Positions 9,117-17,758 of a stretch of DNA of 64,000 nt are shown piece by piece. The notes beneath the pieces were generated by a model. The model saw only the letters and a program-made list of their open reading frames with translations, was not told the DNA's origin and did no database searches. Position numbers and translations under genes: made by a program. The first letter of the stretch is position 1; each line of letters opens with the position of its first letter. The stretch is from Luteimonas rhizosphaericola (GTDB lineage: Bacteria; Pseudomonadota; Gammaproteobacteria; Xanthomonadales; Xanthomonadaceae), in assembly GCF_029888045.1 (NCBI RefSeq), contig NZ_JARXRN010000016.1:508045-572044 (forward strand). The letters run 5' to 3'.

Positions 9117-9961
9117 AACCGGGCGACGGCGATCTGATGGCCGACGGCGGGGTGCCGGCCGTGGACGGCATCCGTGTCGGCATCGGCGGCTGGACCTACG
9201 CCCCGTGGCGTGACAACTTCTACCCGCGCGGCCTGGTGCAGCGTCGCGAACTCGAGTTCGCCTCGCGCCAGCTCTCGGCGATCGAGATCAACGGCACCTA
9301 CTACGGGACGCAGTCGCCGGCCACCTACGCGAAATGGCGCGAGCAGACGCCGCCGGGCTTCATGTTCTCGGCCAAGGCGCCCAAGCGCATCACGCAGTCG
9401 CGCGCGCTGGCGAAGACCGGCGCCCAGGTGGAGGATTTCATCGGCGGGATCGTCGCCCTCGGCGACCGGCTGGGGCCGCTGGTCTGGCAATTCGATGCCG
9501 GCACGCGGATCGAGCGCGACGCCTTCACCGCCTTCCTGGACCTGTTGCCGCGTGAAGCGTCGGGACAGCGGCTGCGCCACGTGCTGGACGTGCGCGATCC
9601 GGCGTTCGTCGATGCGGACCTGGTGGCGCTGGCGCGCGCGCACGGCATGGCGCTGGTGTATACCGATTCGGAGAGCCACCCCAACATCGCCGACCCGACC
9701 GCGGATTTCGTCTACGCGCGGCTGATGCGCGCACGGACCGACATCGCCACCGGCTACCCGGCGTCCGAACTCCGGACATGGGCCGCGCGTGCGCGCACCT
9801 GGGCCGCCGGCGGCCTGCCCGACGACCTGCCGCGGCTGGCCGATGCGCCACCCGCGCGCGCGGCGCGCGACGTGTTCGTGTTCTTCATCGCCGCCGCCAA
9901 GGAGCGCAACCCGGCCGCGGCGATGGCGCTGCTGCGCCTGCTCGGCGCGCGCGGCGACTGA
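9113..9961 (+). CDS. DUF72 domain-containing protein (YecE family)
   Basis: About 282 residues of the DUF72/YecE family, TIM-barrel-like proteins of unknown activity found across bacteria. Diagnostic pieces are IRVGIGGWTYAPWRDNFYP near the N-terminus, LSAIEINGTYYGTQSP, FMFSAKAPKRITQSR, LGPLVWQF and the C-terminal VFVFFIAAAKERNPAAAMAL. An in-frame ATG at 9137 gives a slightly shorter protein starting MADGGVPAV; I give the upstream ATG. It is probably cytoplasmic, as no signal is visible. It is monocistronic unless the small frame before it is real. Confidence 0.88.
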   Translation: MKPGDGDLMADGGVPAVDGIRVGIGGWTYAPWRDNFYPRGLVQRRELEFASRQLSAIEINGTYYGTQSPATYAKWREQTPPGFMFSAKAPKRITQSRALAKTGAQVEDFIGGIVALGDRLGPLVWQFDAGTRIERDAFTAFLDLLPREASGQRLRHVLDVRDPAFVDADLVALARAHGMALVYTDSESHPNIADPTADFVYARLMRARTDIATGYPASELRTWAARARTWAAGGLPDDLPRLADAPPARAARDVFVFFIAAAKERNPAAAMALLRLLGARGD

Positions 9962-10096
9962 AACGTGACGCGGGACGGGTGCCGATCTGCGATCGGGCAC
10001 GGCCCCGCTTCCGGCACTGGAATCCGTCGCGCGCTTGCGCCACCCTCGGGCGGACGCGCGTTGCGCCCTCGCCCCATTCGCTCCCGGGAGATCCGC

Positions 10097-11080
10097 ATGA
10101 CCAGCCGCCGCGATTTCATCGCCACCGCCAGCCTCGCCGCCACCGGCTTCGCCCTCGCTCCGCTCGCGGCCTGCAGCCAGGAACGCCCGCAGGGACAGGC
10201 GCCCGTGCCGCGCGAGAAGCCCACCGGCGCCATCGCGGATGTCGCTCCCGCCGGCGGCGCGCTGCTGATGCGCGCGATTCCTTCCACCGGTGAACGGATC
10301 GCCGCCATCGGCGTGGGCACCTCGGGCAGCTACGAGGTGCCGCTTGATTCGCCGGAGTTCGCCGCGCTGAAGGACGTGCTGAAGGTGTTCTTCGAGGGCG
10401 GCGGCAGCGTGATCGACACCTCGCCCAACTATTCCAACGCCGAGGACGTGGTCGGCGCCCTGCTCGCCGACGGCGGCTGGCGCGAGCGCTGCTTCCTGGC
10501 CACCAAGCTCGCCGCCGACAGCCGCGCCGCGCTGGAGGCCCAGTGGGCCGATTCGCTGCGCCGGCTGCGGACCGACAGGGTCGAGCTGCTGCAGGTGCAC
10601 AACCTGCGCAACATGGGCGAGGCGATGCCCTACGCGCGCGAACTCAAGGCCCAGGGCGTGGCGAAGTACATCGGCATCACCCACTACCTGGAGAGCGGCC
10701 ACGCCGACACGGTGCGCCTGATGCGCGCGGAAAAGCCGGATTTCGTGCAGATCAACTATTCGGTCAATGCGCCGCAGGCCGCGCAGACGGTGTTCCCGGT
10801 GGCGCAGGAGCTCGGGATCGCGGTGATGGTCAACCGCGCCTTCGACGACGGCAAGCTGTTCGCGGCGACCCGCGGCAAGGACCTGCCGGGCTGGGCCGCC
10901 GAGGTCGGCGTGACCTCGTGGGCGCAGATGTTCCTGAAGTTCGTGCTCAGCCATCCGGCGGTGACGGTGGTGATCCCGGCGACCGGCAAGCCCGAGCGCC
11001 AGGCGGACAACCTGAAGGGCGGTACCGGCCCGCTGCTGGACGAGGCGCAGAAGGCCGAACTCGCGGCGATGTTCGCCTGA
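10097..11080 (+). CDS. Exported aldo/keto reductase with Tat-type lipoprotein signal
   Basis: 327 residues from ATG 10097, with a GGGAG ribosome site. The N-terminus MTSRRDFIATASLAATGFAL carries a twin-arginine motif followed by a lipobox-like PLAAC, so the protein is probably folded before export and lipid-anchored. The body is an aldo/keto reductase barrel: VIDTSPNYSNAEDVVG holds the catalytic Asp and Tyr region, then FLATKLAA, RTDRVELLQVHNL (in place of the usual HxxD), and the cofactor-side VTVVIPATGKPERQADN. A periplasmic member cannot easily use NADPH, so the substrate or cofactor is unclear. It lies 10 bases before the transporter gene and is probably co-transcribed with it. Confidence 0.9.
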   Translation: MTSRRDFIATASLAATGFALAPLAACSQERPQGQAPVPREKPTGAIADVAPAGGALLMRAIPSTGERIAAIGVGTSGSYEVPLDSPEFAALKDVLKVFFEGGGSVIDTSPNYSNAEDVVGALLADGGWRERCFLATKLAADSRAALEAQWADSLRRLRTDRVELLQVHNLRNMGEAMPYARELKAQGVAKYIGITHYLESGHADTVRLMRAEKPDFVQINYSVNAPQAAQTVFPVAQELGIAVMVNRAFDDGKLFAATRGKDLPGWAAEVGVTSWAQMFLKFVLSHPAVTVVIPATGKPERQADNLKGGTGPLLDEAQKAELAAMFA

Positions 11081-11090
11081 TCGCGCGGCC

Positions 11091-12416
11091 ATGCGCGAGC
11101 GGATCTCCGACCTGTTCAACCTCCGGCGCGGCGAGCTCGCGCCGGTGTGCATCGCCGCCCTGTTCTTCTTCTGCATCCTCACCGCACTGATGATGCTGCG
11201 CCCGGCGCGCGACGCGCTGGGCATGGAGCGCGGCATCGACAGCGTGCGCTGGCTGTTCATCGGCACCGCGGTGGTCACGCTGGCGGTGAACCCGGTGTTC
11301 GGCTGGCTGGTGGCGAGGCTGCGGCGGCTGCAGTTCATCTCCGCGACGTATGCGTTCTTCGCCCTGAGCCTGGTCGGGTTCTGGTCGCTGCTGGTGTTCG
11401 CGCCCGGCGCGGTGGGCGCGCGCAGCGGCCAGGTGTTCTACGTCTGGTTCAGCGTGTTCAACCTGTTCGTGACCATGGTGTTCTGGGCCCTGCTGGCGGA
11501 CCGATTCTCCAGCGACCAGGGCAAGCGGCTGTTCGCGCTGATCGCGGTGGGCGGCACGCTGGGCGCGATCTTCGGCCCGTGGCTGGCCTCGCGCCTGGCC
11601 GAACCGCTCGGCACCCCGGCGCTGCTGCTGGTGGCGGCGGGATGCCTCGGCATCGCGATCGCGCTGGCCTGGTGGCTGGTCTGGACCCGGCCCGATCGCG
11701 ACGCGTCCGCCGCCGCGACGCCCGCGCCCGCGGCCGAGGAGGCGCTGCGCATCGGCGGCAGCCCCTGGGCCGGCCTGCGCGCGGTGTTCGCCTCGCCCTA
11801 CCTGCTCGGCATCGCCGGCTACGTGCTCGCGATGACGGTGGTGGCGACCTTCATCTACTTCACCCGGCTGCAGATGGTGGCGCTGGCGGAGAGCGACCTC
11901 GATGCGCGCACCGGCCTGCTCGGCAACATCGACATGTGGACCCAGATCGCGGTGCTGCTGCTGCAGCTCACGCTGACCGGGCAGATCATCCGCCGCTTCG
12001 GCCTGGGTGTCGCGCTGGCGGCGCTGCCGGTGGCGACCGCGCTGGGCTTCGTCGGGCTGGCGGTCTACGGCTCGTTCGCGATGCTGATCGCCCTGGAGGC
12101 GATGAGCAAGGCGGTGCAGCGCGGCCTGACCCGGCCCGCGCGCGAGGCGCTGTTCACCGTGGTCAGCCGCGAGGACAAGTACAAGGCCAAGGCCTTCATC
12201 GACACCTTCGTGTACCGCGCCGGCGACGTGGTCGGCGCCCAGACCGAGGGGCTGCTCGGGCGCCTGGGCCTGGCGCTCGGCGGCCTGGTCACCGTCGTGG
12301 TGCCGCTGGCGCTGTTCTGGGCGATGCTCGGGCTGTGGCTGGGACGCGCGCAGCAGCGGCGCGCGCAGCAGGCGGGAGCGATGTCGGCGGCGCCCGGCGC
12401 GGACCGCGGAGCCTGA
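11091..12416 (+). CDS. NTP/NDP-exchange (Npt/TLC-like) or MFS membrane transporter
   Basis: 441 residues with about 12 hydrophobic segments, starting MRERISDLFNLRRGELAPV. The N-terminal LMMLRPARDALGMERG, VFYVWFSVFNLFVTMVFWAL and FALIAVGGTLGAIFGPWLA resemble the ATP/ADP translocase-like (TLC/Npt) group, which occurs in free-living proteobacteria with unknown substrates as well as in intracellular parasites, where it imports nucleotides. KAVQRGLTRPAREALFTVVS and the following DKYKAKAFIDTFVYRAGD are typical of this branch. It is in the inner membrane. The adjacent exported reductase suggests a joint but unidentified role. Nucleotide exchange should not be assumed. Confidence 0.82.
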   Translation: MRERISDLFNLRRGELAPVCIAALFFFCILTALMMLRPARDALGMERGIDSVRWLFIGTAVVTLAVNPVFGWLVARLRRLQFISATYAFFALSLVGFWSLLVFAPGAVGARSGQVFYVWFSVFNLFVTMVFWALLADRFSSDQGKRLFALIAVGGTLGAIFGPWLASRLAEPLGTPALLLVAAGCLGIAIALAWWLVWTRPDRDASAAATPAPAAEEALRIGGSPWAGLRAVFASPYLLGIAGYVLAMTVVATFIYFTRLQMVALAESDLDARTGLLGNIDMWTQIAVLLLQLTLTGQIIRRFGLGVALAALPVATALGFVGLAVYGSFAMLIALEAMSKAVQRGLTRPAREALFTVVSREDKYKAKAFIDTFVYRAGDVVGAQTEGLLGRLGLALGGLVTVVVPLALFWAMLGLWLGRAQQRRAQQAGAMSAAPGADRGA

Positions 12417-12474
12417 CGACGGCCTTCCCCGTCCACCCGGGCGCGAGGGTCCGGCGCCATCGTCCAGCGCGCAC

Positions 12475-13734
12475 TCAGTTCCCGGTCGCCGCCCGGTACA
12501 CGAGCCTGCCTCCGCGCAGCGTGTAGCGGACATCGGCGAATGCGTCGACGCCGTTCGCGGGGTCCCCGTGCAGCACCACCAGGTCGGCATCGAGCCCGTC
12601 CGCGATCCGGCCCTTGCGCTGCGCGTGTCCGAAATACGCCGCGGGCGCGGTGGTCAGGCTCTCGAGGATCCGGCGCCAGTCCATTCCCGCCTCGTGCATC
12701 AGTCGGAGCTCTTCGCTGGTGTCGTAGGCATCGACATAGCCCGCGTCGGTTCCGAACAGCACCGTACCGCCAGCCGCGGCGAACGCGGCCACCTGCTGTT
12801 TCGTGGTGCCGATCGCCTGCGCCAGGATCGGCTCGGGCACGTTCTCCTTGCGCATCTCGACCTCGAACAGCGCCAGCGTCGGCACCAGCGCCATGTCGTC
12901 CCCGACCATGCGCCGCACCAGCGCCTCCGGCCACGGCCCGGCCTGTGGCGCGGTGTGCGCGAGCACGTCGGCGCCGCTGTCGATCGCGACCGCCAGGCCG
13001 TCGGCATTGGTGGGATGCACGAACACGCGCCTGCCCGCGGCATGCGCCACCTCGACCACCGCGCGGGCCACGTCGAGGTCCATCGGCAGTACGCCGACCT
13101 CGCCGCCGACGATGGCGCCGCCGAACAGCTTCAGCCCGTCGGCACCCTGGTCCAGCTGCCGCCGCGCCCGTGCCGCGGCGTCCTCCGGGTTCGCCACTTC
13201 CGCCAGCCGCGCGTTCCAGCCGCCCAGTTCGTCGGGCACGTAGACCGGCTTGCCGTCCTTGGGGAAGAACGGCATGTCGACGGTCAGGATGTGGGGGCCC
13301 TCCACCTCGCCGGCGGCGATCCGCTTGCGCAAGGCGATCGCATTGCCCGGTGGCGAGGCGATATCGAAGATCGTGGTGAAGCCCCAGCGCAGGTATGCGG
13401 ACGACAGGCGCTCCGACAGCACGTCGCCGGGGTGCGCGCTGGCCCGGTCGAGCGGCGGCGCCATCAGGTGCACGTGGCTGTTCCAGAAACCGGCGACGAG
13501 GGTGCCGCCGGCGGCATCGAGGATCTCGGCGTCCGCGGGGATGGCGATGGCGGCGGTCTTGCCGACCGCCACGATGCGGCCGTCGCGCACCAGCACGGTG
13601 CCGTGCTCGATGGGCTCGGCATCGGGCGTCGCGACGATCCGCGCGTTGGTCACCGCCAGTTCGGCCGCGTGCGCGGGCTGCATGCCCGCGAGCACGAGGC
13701 CCACGAGGAAGACGACACGGAGGACCTCACGCAT
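12475..13734 (-). CDS. Secreted amidohydrolase family protein
   Basis: 419 residues from ATG 13734. A signal peptide (MREVLRVVFLVGLVLAGMQP, cleaved near AHAA) leads into a metal-dependent amidohydrolase: the metal ligand motif NSHVHL after the small beta domain, a Lys-containing GADGLKLFGG, VFVHPTNADG, DVLAHTAPQ, and TVLFGTDAGYVDAYD with the catalytic Asp. C-terminal GRIADGLDADLVVLHGDP closes the beta sandwich. The family is imidazolonepropionase- and prolidase-like; related secreted xanthomonad enzymes cleave dipeptides or N-acyl amino acids, but the substrate cannot be read from sequence. It is convergent with the transporter gene and needs its own promoter upstream of 13734. Confidence 0.88.
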   Translation of the reverse strand: MREVLRVVFLVGLVLAGMQPAHAAELAVTNARIVATPDAEPIEHGTVLVRDGRIVAVGKTAAIAIPADAEILDAAGGTLVAGFWNSHVHLMAPPLDRASAHPGDVLSERLSSAYLRWGFTTIFDIASPPGNAIALRKRIAAGEVEGPHILTVDMPFFPKDGKPVYVPDELGGWNARLAEVANPEDAAARARRQLDQGADGLKLFGGAIVGGEVGVLPMDLDVARAVVEVAHAAGRRVFVHPTNADGLAVAIDSGADVLAHTAPQAGPWPEALVRRMVGDDMALVPTLALFEVEMRKENVPEPILAQAIGTTKQQVAAFAAAGGTVLFGTDAGYVDAYDTSEELRLMHEAGMDWRRILESLTTAPAAYFGHAQRKGRIADGLDADLVVLHGDPANGVDAFADVRYTLRGGRLVYRAATGN

Positions 13735-13838
13735 GGCGATGCACCTGGTGGCCGGATGGTCCGATGTTAGGCGCCATCGCACGAGGTGCGCCCCTCCCGG
13801 AAGTCCCGGGCTGCAGCGATCCGCACCCACCTGGCCCC

Positions 13839-14732
13839 TCAGGGCCCGCCCAGCGTCGCGATCGCGCGCACCGGAAAGGTGCCGACGCCGGCAAACCGCG
13901 GCGGCAGCGCGGTGAAGCGGAAACCCTCGCGCGGCAGCGCGGCGAGGTTGCACAGGTGTTCCACGATCGGGATGTCTGCGCCGAGCAGGATCGTGTGCAC
14001 CGGCCGCGCCTTGCCGCGGGTGTCGTCGATGTTCATCGAGTCGATGCCGACCAGGGCCACGCCGCAGTCGCGCAGCCAGGTGGCGGCCGCTTCGGTGAGG
14101 AACGGGTGGTGGTCGGCGTAGGCGGGCGATTCCCAGTGGACGTCCCAGCCGGTGCGCACCAGCACCGCACGGCCGCGCAGTTCCACCCCGCGCAGGTGTT
14201 CGGCATCGATCGCCCGCAGACGGCGGTGGTCGGCGTCGATCACCACCGCGTCGAGGTCGGCGAACGCGGAGGCCGGCATCTGCGCCAGGTCGGCGCCGTC
14301 TGCGTAGCGGTGGAACGGACAGTCCACGTAGGTGCCGGTGTTGGCGACCATGTCGATGCGCGCGATCTGGAACTCGGTGCCTTCTGCGTAGTGCGCGCGC
14401 GAGGCTTCGCGGCCGAGGTAGTCGCAGATGCGGGCAGCCGGCAGGCCGGGATAGGTCACCGTGCCGTCGCGCACCACGTGGCTCAGCTCGACGATCCCGC
14501 GCAGGTGGGGCTCGGGCGTGGCGATGCGCTTGTGCGCCTCGGCGAGGATCGCCTTGCGCGTGATCCGCACCGGGCCGGCCATCAGCAGCCGCAGGTCGCG
14601 CACGATGTACCCGGCCAGTGCGGCATCGTCGATGTCGTCGCCGTCGATGTCGAGCCGGAACCCCTGCCCCTGCAGGCCGCCGCCGTTGGTGAATTCGACC
14701 GTGAAGTCGAACTCCACGCGCCGGTCGTTCAC
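13839..14732 (-). CDS. Cyclase family protein (kynurenine formamidase-like), altered metal motif
   Basis: 297 residues from a GTG at 14732 that overlaps the TGA of the upstream EamA gene (GTGA), a sign of translational coupling. An N-terminal stretch of about 80 residues (VEFDFTVEFTNGGG onward) precedes the cyclase fold, which starts at VELSHVVRDGTVTYPG. The usual metal-binding signature HxGTHxDxPxH reads NTGTYVDCPFH here: two His positions are Asn and Tyr while Asp and the last His remain. KynB-like enzymes use those His residues to bind zinc, so this is either a subfamily with other ligands or a different activity. Partnered with the EamA exporter and a divergent LysR gene. Confidence 0.85.
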   Translation of the reverse strand: MNDRRVEFDFTVEFTNGGGLQGQGFRLDIDGDDIDDAALAGYIVRDLRLLMAGPVRITRKAILAEAHKRIATPEPHLRGIVELSHVVRDGTVTYPGLPAARICDYLGREASRAHYAEGTEFQIARIDMVANTGTYVDCPFHRYADGADLAQMPASAFADLDAVVIDADHRRLRAIDAEHLRGVELRGRAVLVRTGWDVHWESPAYADHHPFLTEAAATWLRDCGVALVGIDSMNIDDTRGKARPVHTILLGADIPIVEHLCNLAALPREGFRFTALPPRFAGVGTFPVRAIATLGGP

Positions 14733-15625
14733 CGCGTCCTCGCCTGGCTGAAGGCCACGCTGCCTAGGATCAGCGCGCCGGCCAGCATCATGGTCAGGGT
14801 GACCGGCTCGTCCAGCAGCCACCACGCCCAGCCGACACCGAACAGCGGCACCAGGTAGGTCACGGTGGACGCGCGGCTGGCGCCGATGCGGCCGATCAGC
14901 CGGTAGTACATGACGAACGCGATGCCGGTGCACAGCACGCCCAGCATCGCCGCCGAGAGCCAGGACGCGACCGGAACCGGCTGCGCCGGCCAGGTGGCGA
15001 TCGCCAGCGGCGCGATGAGCAGCGCCGCCGAGCCCAGCGTGGCCGAGGCCACGGCCGCCGGCGGCAGGCCGGTGAGGTGCCGGCGCACGAGATTGATGCC
15101 CAGCCCGTAGAGCAGCGATGCCCCGGCGCCGGCCATCGCGGCCGACCCCACGCTCATGCCCGCGACCTTGCCGCTGGCCAGCACCACCACCCCGGCGAAG
15201 CCGGCCACCAGCGCCACCGAGCGGCGCGTGCCGATGCGTTCGCCGAAGAACAGGAAGCCCACCAGCGCGGTGAACAGCACGGTCATCGCGTTCGCGATCG
15301 CGCCGATGCCGGCCGGCGCCCGCTGCGCCGCCCAGGCGAACAGCAGGAACGGCACCGCGGAATTGATCGCGCCGATCAGCGCCAGCCTGGGCCACAGCCG
15401 CGCGGGAAACTGCGCCCGCGCGCGCCAGAGGAACGGCAGCAGCACCAGCGCCCCGAGCCCCAGCCGCACCTCCACCAGGGGCGCCGGGCCGAAGTCGTTC
15501 GCGGCCACGCGCATGAACAGGAACGAGGCGCCCCAGATGGCGCCCAGCAGGCACAGTTCCAGCGGGGTCAGCCAGCCGGCCTGCGCGTGGGGTGTCGGAA
15601 CGGCGGCGACATTCTGGCAGGACAT
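14729..15625 (-). CDS. EamA/DMT-family transporter
   Basis: 298 residues with ten hydrophobic segments in two EamA halves, typical of the drug/metabolite transporter family. Landmarks are LLGAIWGASFLFMRVAANDF in helix 1, AIANAMTVLFTALVGFLFFG at the end of the first half, and STVTYLVPLFGVGWAWWLLD with EPVT in the second. It sits in the inner membrane and probably exports a small metabolite or amino acid. It shares a transcript with the cyclase gene (4-base overlap) and diverges from the LysR-type gene 94 bases away, which likely controls it. Confidence 0.88.
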   Translation of the reverse strand: MSCQNVAAVPTPHAQAGWLTPLELCLLGAIWGASFLFMRVAANDFGPAPLVEVRLGLGALVLLPFLWRARAQFPARLWPRLALIGAINSAVPFLLFAWAAQRAPAGIGAIANAMTVLFTALVGFLFFGERIGTRRSVALVAGFAGVVVLASGKVAGMSVGSAAMAGAGASLLYGLGINLVRRHLTGLPPAAVASATLGSAALLIAPLAIATWPAQPVPVASWLSAAMLGVLCTGIAFVMYYRLIGRIGASRASTVTYLVPLFGVGWAWWLLDEPVTLTMMLAGALILGSVAFSQARTR

Positions 15626-15693
15626 GGGGCGCGACTCGTCGGGGGGAGAAAGCGGAATTCTCCCGGTTGCACACCGCCGCACAAGCGCATACT

Positions 15694-15710
15694 TTGCGGC
15701 CAAGCCACAA
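15694..15710. promoter_or_regulatory. Candidate LysR operator in the EamA / LysR divergent region
   Basis: TTGCGGC (15694-15700), CAA spacer, GCCACAA (15704-15710): an inverted repeat matching at 6 of 7 positions. It lies 9 bases before the LysR-type ATG and 68 bases from the EamA start. Placement in a 94-base divergent region fits an autoregulated LysR site. It is a single site read by eye. Confidence 0.4.
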
Positions 15711-15719
15711 ATCTGGTTC

Positions 15720-16613
15720 ATGGCTCGCATGGCGTTCCGCTCCGACTGGCTCCCCGCGCTGGCCGCGTTCGAATCCGCGGCGCGCCACCAGAATTTCGCC
15801 CATGCGGCCGAGGAACTGCACCTGACCGCGAGCGCGGTCAGCCACCACGTGCGCAAGCTCGAGGCGCGCCTGGGCGTGGCCCTGTTCCAGCGCCATGCGC
15901 GCGGCGTGTCGCTCACGGCCGAGGGCCGCCACCTGGCCGACGTGGCCGGCGGCGCGATCCACGACATCGACGGCGCGATGCAGGATCTGCGCCGCCGCCG
16001 CGACGACGCCCACGTGGTCCGCCTGACCACGCTGCACTCGTTCGCCTACACCTGGCTGATCCCGCGGCTGCCCGCCTTCGTCGCCGCGCATCCGGACATC
16101 CGCCTGCGGGTGGACACGGAGATCTCGCTGACGCGTTTCGACGATGTCGGCCCGGACCTCGGCGTGCGACACGGCCCGGGCCGCTGGCCGGGCCTGAGCG
16201 CGCTGCCGCTGATGGAGGAGTCGCTGTTTCCGGTGGCCGCGCCGTCGCTGCCGGGGCTGGCCCAGGTGCGCGCTCCGGCGGACATCCAGCGCCTGCCGCT
16301 GGTGGCCGACCTCTCGCACCAGGGCTGGCACGACTGGTTCCGCGCCAACGGCGTCCACGGCGCGCGCGTCGACGAGCGGTTCGTGTTCAGCGACAGCACC
16401 GACATGCTGCGTGCCGCCGCGTTCGGGCTCGGTGCGGCGCTCGCGCGCGAGCGCGTGGTGGCGCCCTGGCTGTCGAGCGGCCAGCTGCGCCGCCTGCCGG
16501 GCGAGGCGATGGCCGGCCGCTACGCCTACCACATCGTCTATCCCTCCCACCGCAGGCCGCGCGCCGCGGTGCGGCGCGTGATCGACTGGCTGGTGGCGCA
16601 GCCGGTGGCATAG
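15720..16613 (+). CDS. LysR-family transcriptional regulator (GcvA-like)
   Basis: 297 residues. N-terminal winged helix: LPALAAFESAARHQNFAHAA followed by SAVSHHVRKLEARLGVALFQ. A LysR effector domain then starts near residue 95 (VVRLTTLHSFAYTWLIPRL). The wording SAVSHHVRKLE and the length match the GcvA/AmpR branch. Starts MARMAF at 15720; a second ATG at 15729 is also possible, and neither has a strong ribosome site. Divergent from EamA/cyclase, which it probably regulates. Confidence 0.9.
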   Translation: MARMAFRSDWLPALAAFESAARHQNFAHAAEELHLTASAVSHHVRKLEARLGVALFQRHARGVSLTAEGRHLADVAGGAIHDIDGAMQDLRRRRDDAHVVRLTTLHSFAYTWLIPRLPAFVAAHPDIRLRVDTEISLTRFDDVGPDLGVRHGPGRWPGLSALPLMEESLFPVAAPSLPGLAQVRAPADIQRLPLVADLSHQGWHDWFRANGVHGARVDERFVFSDSTDMLRAAAFGLGAALARERVVAPWLSSGQLRRLPGEAMAGRYAYHIVYPSHRRPRAAVRRVIDWLVAQPVA

Positions 16614-16741
16614 CCCGCGGCCGCAAACGTCCGCCACGCCTGCGGCGGGCCATGCCGGAGACATCGGTCGCCCGCCATCACGGGCCGTGACGGCCGCCGC
16701 GGCAACGGGCATCCTGTCGCGCCCACCCGCCCCCGACCGCG

Positions 16742-17683
16742 ATGACGCCCGCCACCAAGGCCCACTGGCAGATCCACCTGTGCGTGCTGCTGTGGGGCTT
16801 CACCGCCATCCTCGGCAAGCTGATCACCCTGCCCGCGCTGCCGCTGGTGTGGTGGCGCATGGGGCTGGTGGTGCTGGCGCTGCTGCTGGTGCCACGGGTG
16901 TGGCGCGGGCTGCGTGCCCTGCCCCCGCGGCTGTGGCTGGCCTACGCCGGCGTCGGCGTGCTGGTGGCGCTGCACTGGCTGACGTTCTACGGCGCGATCA
17001 AGCTCGCCAACGCATCGGTCGCGGCCACCTGCATGGCGTTCGCCACCGTGTTCACCGCGCTGATCGAGCCGAAGCTGGCGCGGCGACGGTTTTCCCGCCG
17101 CGACCTCGCGCTCGGCATCCTCGTGCTGCCGGGAGTGGCGCTGGTGGTCGGCGGCGTATCGGCCGACATGCGCGCCGGAATCGTGGCCGGGGCGCTGTCG
17201 GCGCTGTTCGTGGCGGTGTTCGGTTCCCTCAACAAGCGCCTGGTCGACCGCGCCGATCCGCTCACCGTCACCGCGCTGGAGCTCGGTGCCGGCACCCTGG
17301 CGCTGACCGCGCTGGCGCCGCTGATGCCGTTCGTGTTCCCGGCCTTCGCCGGCCCCCTGCTGGTGCTGCCCTCGGCCGGCGACGCGCTGTGGCTGCTGCT
17401 GCTCGCCGGCGCGTGCACCCTGTTCCCCTTCGCGCTGTCGCTGGTGGCGCTGCGGCACATGAGCGCGTTCTCGGCGCAGATGGCGGTGAACCTGGAACCG
17501 GTGTACGCGATCGTGCTGGCCATGCTGCTGCTGGCCGAGCAGCGCGAGCTCACGCCGATGTTCTATGCGGGCGTGGCGATCATCCTGGCGGTGGTGTCCG
17601 CCCATCCGCTGCTCAACCCGCAGCGGCGCATCGACCACCCGGAAGTGCTGGGAACGTCCGAGGCCAAGGGCATCGTCGAATGA
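16742..17683 (+). CDS. EamA/DMT-family transporter
   Basis: 313 residues, ten membrane segments in two EamA repeats (HLCVLLWGFTAILGKLITLP; FSAQMAVNLEPVYAIVLAML; MFYAGVAIILAVVSAHPLLN). The NLEPVYAIVL motif is usual for the DMT family. Substrate is unknown. It is not closely similar to the EamA protein at 14729-15625. It stands 128 bases after the LysR gene on the same strand and 75 bases before the sigma factor gene, with its own start MTPATKAHW. Confidence 0.88.
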   Translation: MTPATKAHWQIHLCVLLWGFTAILGKLITLPALPLVWWRMGLVVLALLLVPRVWRGLRALPPRLWLAYAGVGVLVALHWLTFYGAIKLANASVAATCMAFATVFTALIEPKLARRRFSRRDLALGILVLPGVALVVGGVSADMRAGIVAGALSALFVAVFGSLNKRLVDRADPLTVTALELGAGTLALTALAPLMPFVFPAFAGPLLVLPSAGDALWLLLLAGACTLFPFALSLVALRHMSAFSAQMAVNLEPVYAIVLAMLLLAEQRELTPMFYAGVAIILAVVSAHPLLNPQRRIDHPEVLGTSEAKGIVE

Positions 17684-17758
17684 GGCCGCGGCCTCCCGCC
17701 CGCCATCGCCCCCACGGCACGCTGTGACAAACCGCCCCGTGCCGCGTATCACCCCGGC

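Noticed and set aside
13839..16712. One very long minus-strand frame (about 957 codons)
   Set aside because: Only its C-terminal 297 codons are the cyclase gene; the upstream part is antisense to or out of frame with the EamA and LysR genes.
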